A DNA stretch of 16,601 bases, taken from DAOTTY01 sp034437575 (lineage in GTDB: Bacteria; Chloroflexota; Anaerolineae; Aggregatilineales; Phototrophicaceae). Below the pieces are notes generated by a model. It worked only from the letters and a program-made list of their open reading frames with translations. It did no database searches and had not been told where the DNA came from. Shown here one piece after another: positions 14,063-16,601 of the stretch; position 1 is the first letter of the stretch; every line of letters begins with the position of its first letter. The translations under genes were made by a program, and so were the position numbers. The stretch is from the NCBI GenBank assembly GCA_034437575.1, contig DAOTTY010000067.1:1-16601 (forward strand), written 5' to 3'.

Positions 14063-14212
14063 CCAGCGCCTAAAAACCTGCGACTTGCATGGATTACCAG
14101 CCAGCGCCCACCACTCAGCACACTCAGCCTGCCCCGCGCACGGCCCGCTTTGCCGTCACCTGCCTGATGATTTCGCTTATCTGCCACCTGCGCCCCCCGG
14201 AGGAAACATATC
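14063..14212 (+). other. Long leader of the 530-aa gene
   Basis: About 165 bases separate the predicted start point from the GTG start of the next gene. The leader contains a short tandem repeat, CACTCAGCA-CACTCAGCC (14112-14129), and ends with the ribosome site GGAGG (14199-14203). I see no riboswitch I recognise. A 56-codon frame from an ATG at 14089 lacks a ribosome site. Confidence 0.3.
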
Positions 14213-15805
14213 GTGGTGAACATACAACACTGGATCAACGACTTCACAATTACCGATAACGACATTGAATCCCTCAATACGCTGCTGTTCGAGCGTGAAA
14301 CGCCGCTCACAACCGAGCAAATGGCCACGCTGCTCGTTACCAAACGCATCGAAGACGAAAACCAACGCCTGCAAGAGCGCTTCAAAGACGCTACGCTCTA
14401 TGACCCGGCCCAAAGCTACGCGGTGGGGCAGCGGTTGGTTTTCGCTGCATTTGACTACGCCGTCGGCGAAGTGATGGACGTGCGCCCCGGCGACAATGGC
14501 GAATACGGCGAGTTCAGTGTAATTGCGGTTGCGTTTGACCGGGATGGCCTGAACACAGGCAGCGACCCCCGCGAGTTTGCCGCCGCCTTCCCACACAAGC
14601 ACACCCTCAACAGTACCCCGGCCAACGGCAATGGCACATCGGGCTTGCCTGCTGGCCAAACCCTCGCCCCTGCTGATGTGTTCCAATCGCCAGATTACGA
14701 ATCTATCATTATTTCCCTTGAAGATATGCTTCGGCGGGATGAAAGCCTGTTGCAGGTGGCGGATGCGTGGTTCCCAGTCGATTTAATCATCGAAACCAAC
14801 GAAGGCCACATGCACCTTTCCGAAGCGGTGCTGGATATGTACAGCGGTGGCCCGCTTACCACCCGCGAAATCCTGGAAAACATCGGCGGGCTTGGCAACA
14901 GCCCCATGCCCCTGCAAGAGTTCTCAATGAATTACGGGCTAAACCAGGATAAACGCTTTGACGAGGTGGGCGCTCTGGGTGAAATCCTGTGGTATTTGCG
15001 CCGCCTGGAACCCGACCAGGTACAAAATACGCCCGTCATGCTGCAATACAACCCCATCCCCTATGACCGGGACAGCCTGTCACCCCGCTCACAAAGCCTG
15101 GAAGCTGAACTGGCCGATGAGCATTCCCCACTGCCCCCGGCACCCAAAACGCTTGAGAGCGCCCGCATCGTGTTGATTTACCCGCACCGCCGCCTGGGGA
15201 CGCTGCCGCTCAACCATCAGGCCCAGCAAATTTTCCCACGGGCACGCAAAACCGAGCGCATCGCCCTGACGATGGTCGATAGCACCGACGGGGAAGAATT
15301 CCCGGTGTGGGTCGTCCGCAAGGCCAGGTACGTTCATGGCCTGATGCCCTTCTACACCAAGCACGCGCTGCCCATCGGGGCCACCATGCGCCTGCGCCGC
15401 AGCGACGAACCCGGTAAAATCGTGATTGAGTTCGACGCCTACAAACCGCGCAGCGAGTGGATCACACTGGTAACAGCCAATAAGCATCAGATTGGATTTG
15501 AAGCGGCCAAGCGCGGCATCGGCGCAGAGTTTGATGACCTGCTGCTGCTGGGCGTAGATGACCTGGAAGGCGTAGACAGGCTGTTCCAAAGCAAGACCAG
15601 CCAACAGCAGCCGCTGGCCACTATCCTCCGCATGATTATCCCGCTGCTGGGGGGCATCAACGCCCAGGGGCACGTCCATGCGAAAACGCTGTACAGTGCC
15701 GTTAACGTGCTGCGCCGCTGCCCCCCAGGGCCGATTTTGGCCACCCTGTCAAATAATCCTGACTTTGAGAATGTGGGGGAACACTATTGGCGCTTGAGCG
15801 ACTAG
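14213..15805 (+). CDS. Unknown 530-aa protein with winged-helix-like segments
   Basis: I do not recognise a named family, although the sequence resembles conserved hypothetical proteins of Chloroflexota. It has no signal peptide or membrane segment. A helical N terminus with PLTTEQMATLL is followed by a small beta-barrel-like stretch (YAVGQRLVFAAFDYAVGEV to FSVIAVAF, about 69-108). A segment at about 198-266 (LSEAVLDMY, PLTTREILENIG, FDEVG, ILWYLRRLE) looks like a winged helix of the HARE-HTH kind. A beta-rich middle domain with EEFPVWVVR and a charged IGAEFDDLLLLGVDDLE motif (about 436-452) follows. The C terminus, about 488-529, has HAKTLYSAVNVLRRC and FENVGEHYWRL, again winged-helix-like. 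The start is GTG with GGAGG 9 bases upstream. It is first in a three-gene set; nucleic-acid binding is inferred. Confidence 0.85.
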   Translation: MVNIQHWINDFTITDNDIESLNTLLFERETPLTTEQMATLLVTKRIEDENQRLQERFKDATLYDPAQSYAVGQRLVFAAFDYAVGEVMDVRPGDNGEYGEFSVIAVAFDRDGLNTGSDPREFAAAFPHKHTLNSTPANGNGTSGLPAGQTLAPADVFQSPDYESIIISLEDMLRRDESLLQVADAWFPVDLIIETNEGHMHLSEAVLDMYSGGPLTTREILENIGGLGNSPMPLQEFSMNYGLNQDKRFDEVGALGEILWYLRRLEPDQVQNTPVMLQYNPIPYDRDSLSPRSQSLEAELADEHSPLPPAPKTLESARIVLIYPHRRLGTLPLNHQAQQIFPRARKTERIALTMVDSTDGEEFPVWVVRKARYVHGLMPFYTKHALPIGATMRLRRSDEPGKIVIEFDAYKPRSEWITLVTANKHQIGFEAAKRGIGAEFDDLLLLGVDDLEGVDRLFQSKTSQQQPLATILRMIIPLLGGINAQGHVHAKTLYSAVNVLRRCPPGPILATLSNNPDFENVGEHYWRLSD

Positions 15806-15841
15806 CCCATACTATTAACCAAGACGACCTTGACGACGTGC

Positions 15842-15848
15842 AGAGGAG
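15842..15848 (+). promoter_or_regulatory. Ribosome binding site choosing between two adjacent ATGs
   Basis: AGAGGAG lies 3 bases before the ATG at 15852 and 6 bases before the ATG at 15855. The second spacing is nearer the usual range, so I favour 15855. Confidence 0.6.
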
Positions 15849-15854
15849 CAAATG

Positions 15855-16295
15855 ATGGCCGGTATTCCCCGCCCTGGTGCCCTGGCCAAAGCCAACCAGG
15901 ACACCCAATTTCACATTGATTACCACTGGTGGCAAACCCCCGCCCAGCTACGCAGCTACCTGCTCAGCCACATCCCCGATGAGGCCGACCGCGAGCGCAT
16001 TAGCCAAAGTGACGAGGGTAAAATGGTGGATTTTGTTCACCCGGAAACGGGCGAAGTCTTCCGCTCAGATGAGTTAAACCTGGCCTTGCAGCAGGCCGCC
16101 CAACAGCCAGATTTCATCAACCCGCAGGCGTCTGTGGTAGATAACATCTTCCGCGTGTTTTTGAAAAACGGTAACAAGCCGCTTACCCCACGCGAATTAG
16201 AAACCTACGTGGGCAAATCGGCATCTGTTATCCTGAAAACCATCGGCGGCACCAAGATTTACAACGGCATCCGCCCTGTTTCGTCAGATTCGTAA
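15855..16295 (+). CDS. Unknown 146-aa protein with a C-terminal winged-helix-like segment
   Basis: The family is not recognised. It is a soluble protein without a signal or membrane segment. The N-terminal half has HIDYHWW, QLRSYLLSHIPDEADRERI and the tight motif MVDFVHPETGEVFRSDEL, then LALQQAAQQPDF. The last 50 residues (VVDNIFRVFLKNGNKPLTPREL ... VILKTIGGTKIYNGIRP) have helix-turn-helix and wing spacing, and the PLTPREL resembles PLTTREI of the upstream 530-aa protein. The gene starts about 47 bases after the upstream stop (46 for the alternative ATG at 15852) and ends 23 bases before the next gene, so the three are probably one transcript. A DNA- or RNA-binding partner of the 530-aa protein is a reasonable guess only. 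Confidence 0.85.
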   Translation: MAGIPRPGALAKANQDTQFHIDYHWWQTPAQLRSYLLSHIPDEADRERISQSDEGKMVDFVHPETGEVFRSDELNLALQQAAQQPDFINPQASVVDNIFRVFLKNGNKPLTPRELETYVGKSASVILKTIGGTKIYNGIRPVSSDS

Positions 16296-16318
16296 CCTGA
16301 GCGTGAGGACGACTCATC

Positions 16319-16601
16319 ATGGGACGTGTGATTCACACTGCTAGCACTGGCAAAACCCGCAATCAACTGCGGCGCACCATTGCAGAACTGCTGCGCCGCC
16401 TGAGCGGTAAAAACGATGTAGACGACGAAACAAAGGATATGGTGGCGGCAATTGTGTTTTGCCTGCGAGAAATTGACGCGGGCATTCAGTCATCTGCCGC
16501 AGCGTGGGAAAAGCGCGACTACTGGGTCAAAGCAGATCACTTCCGTATGGAGTGGCGCTGGGTGCCGCAGGAAGCGGACGCCCTGACAGAGATCGTTCAC
16601 A
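16319..16601 (+). CDS. Unknown protein, N-terminal 94 residues (cut by window end)
   Basis: An ATG at 16319, preceded by TGAGGA at 9 bases, opens a frame that remains open to the window end. The protein begins MGRVIHTASTGKTRNQLRR. It continues with predicted helices rich in Arg, Trp and acidic residues (TIAELLRRL, MVAAIVFCLREIDAGI, AAWEKRDYWVKADHFRMEW). There is no signal peptide and no nucleotide-binding motif in the visible part; the GKT in STGKT is not a Walker A context. It resembles conserved hypothetical proteins I associate with Chloroflexota. It is third in the cassette, 23 bases after the second gene. Confidence 0.8.
   Translation, partial: MGRVIHTASTGKTRNQLRRTIAELLRRLSGKNDVDDETKDMVAAIVFCLREIDAGIQSSAAAWEKRDYWVKADHFRMEWRWVPQEADALTEIVH

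Noticed and set aside
13915..14212. Possible replication origin beside rpmH
   Set aside because: rpmH often flanks oriC and dnaA, but I found no cluster of TTATCCACA-like boxes and dnaA is not the neighbour; the AT-rich bits are explained by the two promoters.
14089..14259. A 56-codon frame in the leader of the 530-aa gene, with a hydrophobic stretch
   Set aside because: No ribosome site precedes its ATG and it overlaps the next gene's start in another frame; Pro/Thr/Gln-rich start looks random. A leader peptide is not excluded, only unsupported.
16353..16370. Walker A-like GKT at the start of the third cassette protein
   Set aside because: STGKT is near the N terminus without the GxxxxGK[ST] pattern or a preceding beta-strand, and no Walker B is visible.

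Overview
This window is a compact, moderately GC-rich bacterial chromosome segment. It most likely comes from Chloroflexota, in or near Anaerolineae. I infer this from the rpmH-rnpA-yidD-lipoprotein-yidC-jag gene order, the style of the encoded proteins, and the unfamiliar protein cassette at the right end, which resembles proteins I associate with that phylum. No database search was possible, so the taxonomic call is moderate in confidence. I see no insertion sequence, phage gene or CRISPR array.

Layout. Positions 1-72 (minus) hold an initiator tRNA-fMet, with a near-consensus promoter at 83-111. The + strand then carries uvrB (269-2287) and an APC-superfamily amino acid permease (2483-3787). 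A hairpin-rich gap (about 3803-3890) separates these from a minus-strand block. Reading leftward, that block runs: tpx (6939-6427), a GT87-like membrane protein (6372-5500), an M29 aminopeptidase (5500-4388) and a small unknown beta-rich protein (4269-3904). tpx has its own TATAAT promoter and a strong hairpin after its stop. The membrane protein and the aminopeptidase overlap by one base (TGATG).

The centre is one long minus-strand operon that starts from a good sigma-70-type promoter at 13975-14003. Its order is rpmH, rnpA, yidD, a beta-propeller lipoprotein, yidC, jag, a PfkB-family sugar or nucleoside kinase, and a YtcJ-like amidohydrolase. Junctions are mostly overlaps or gaps of a few bases. 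The operon links ribosome and RNase P components with the co-translational membrane insertion machinery (YidC, YidD, Jag) and then runs into two metabolic genes. Notable points are a BamB-like lipoprotein between yidD and yidC, an L34 with a basic C-terminal extension, a Jag with a long acidic linker containing three repeats, and an attenuator-like leader in front of jag.

The right end, divergent from that operon, holds three co-directional genes of unknown function: a 530-aa protein (14213-15805), a 146/147-aa protein (15852/15855-16295), and a third gene that runs off the window (16319 onward). The first two contain regions that look like winged helices. Their likely promoter lies back to back with the rpmH promoter, and a perfect 15-bp palindrome sits on the predicted start point. 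This cassette is the best candidate in the window for an undescribed system.
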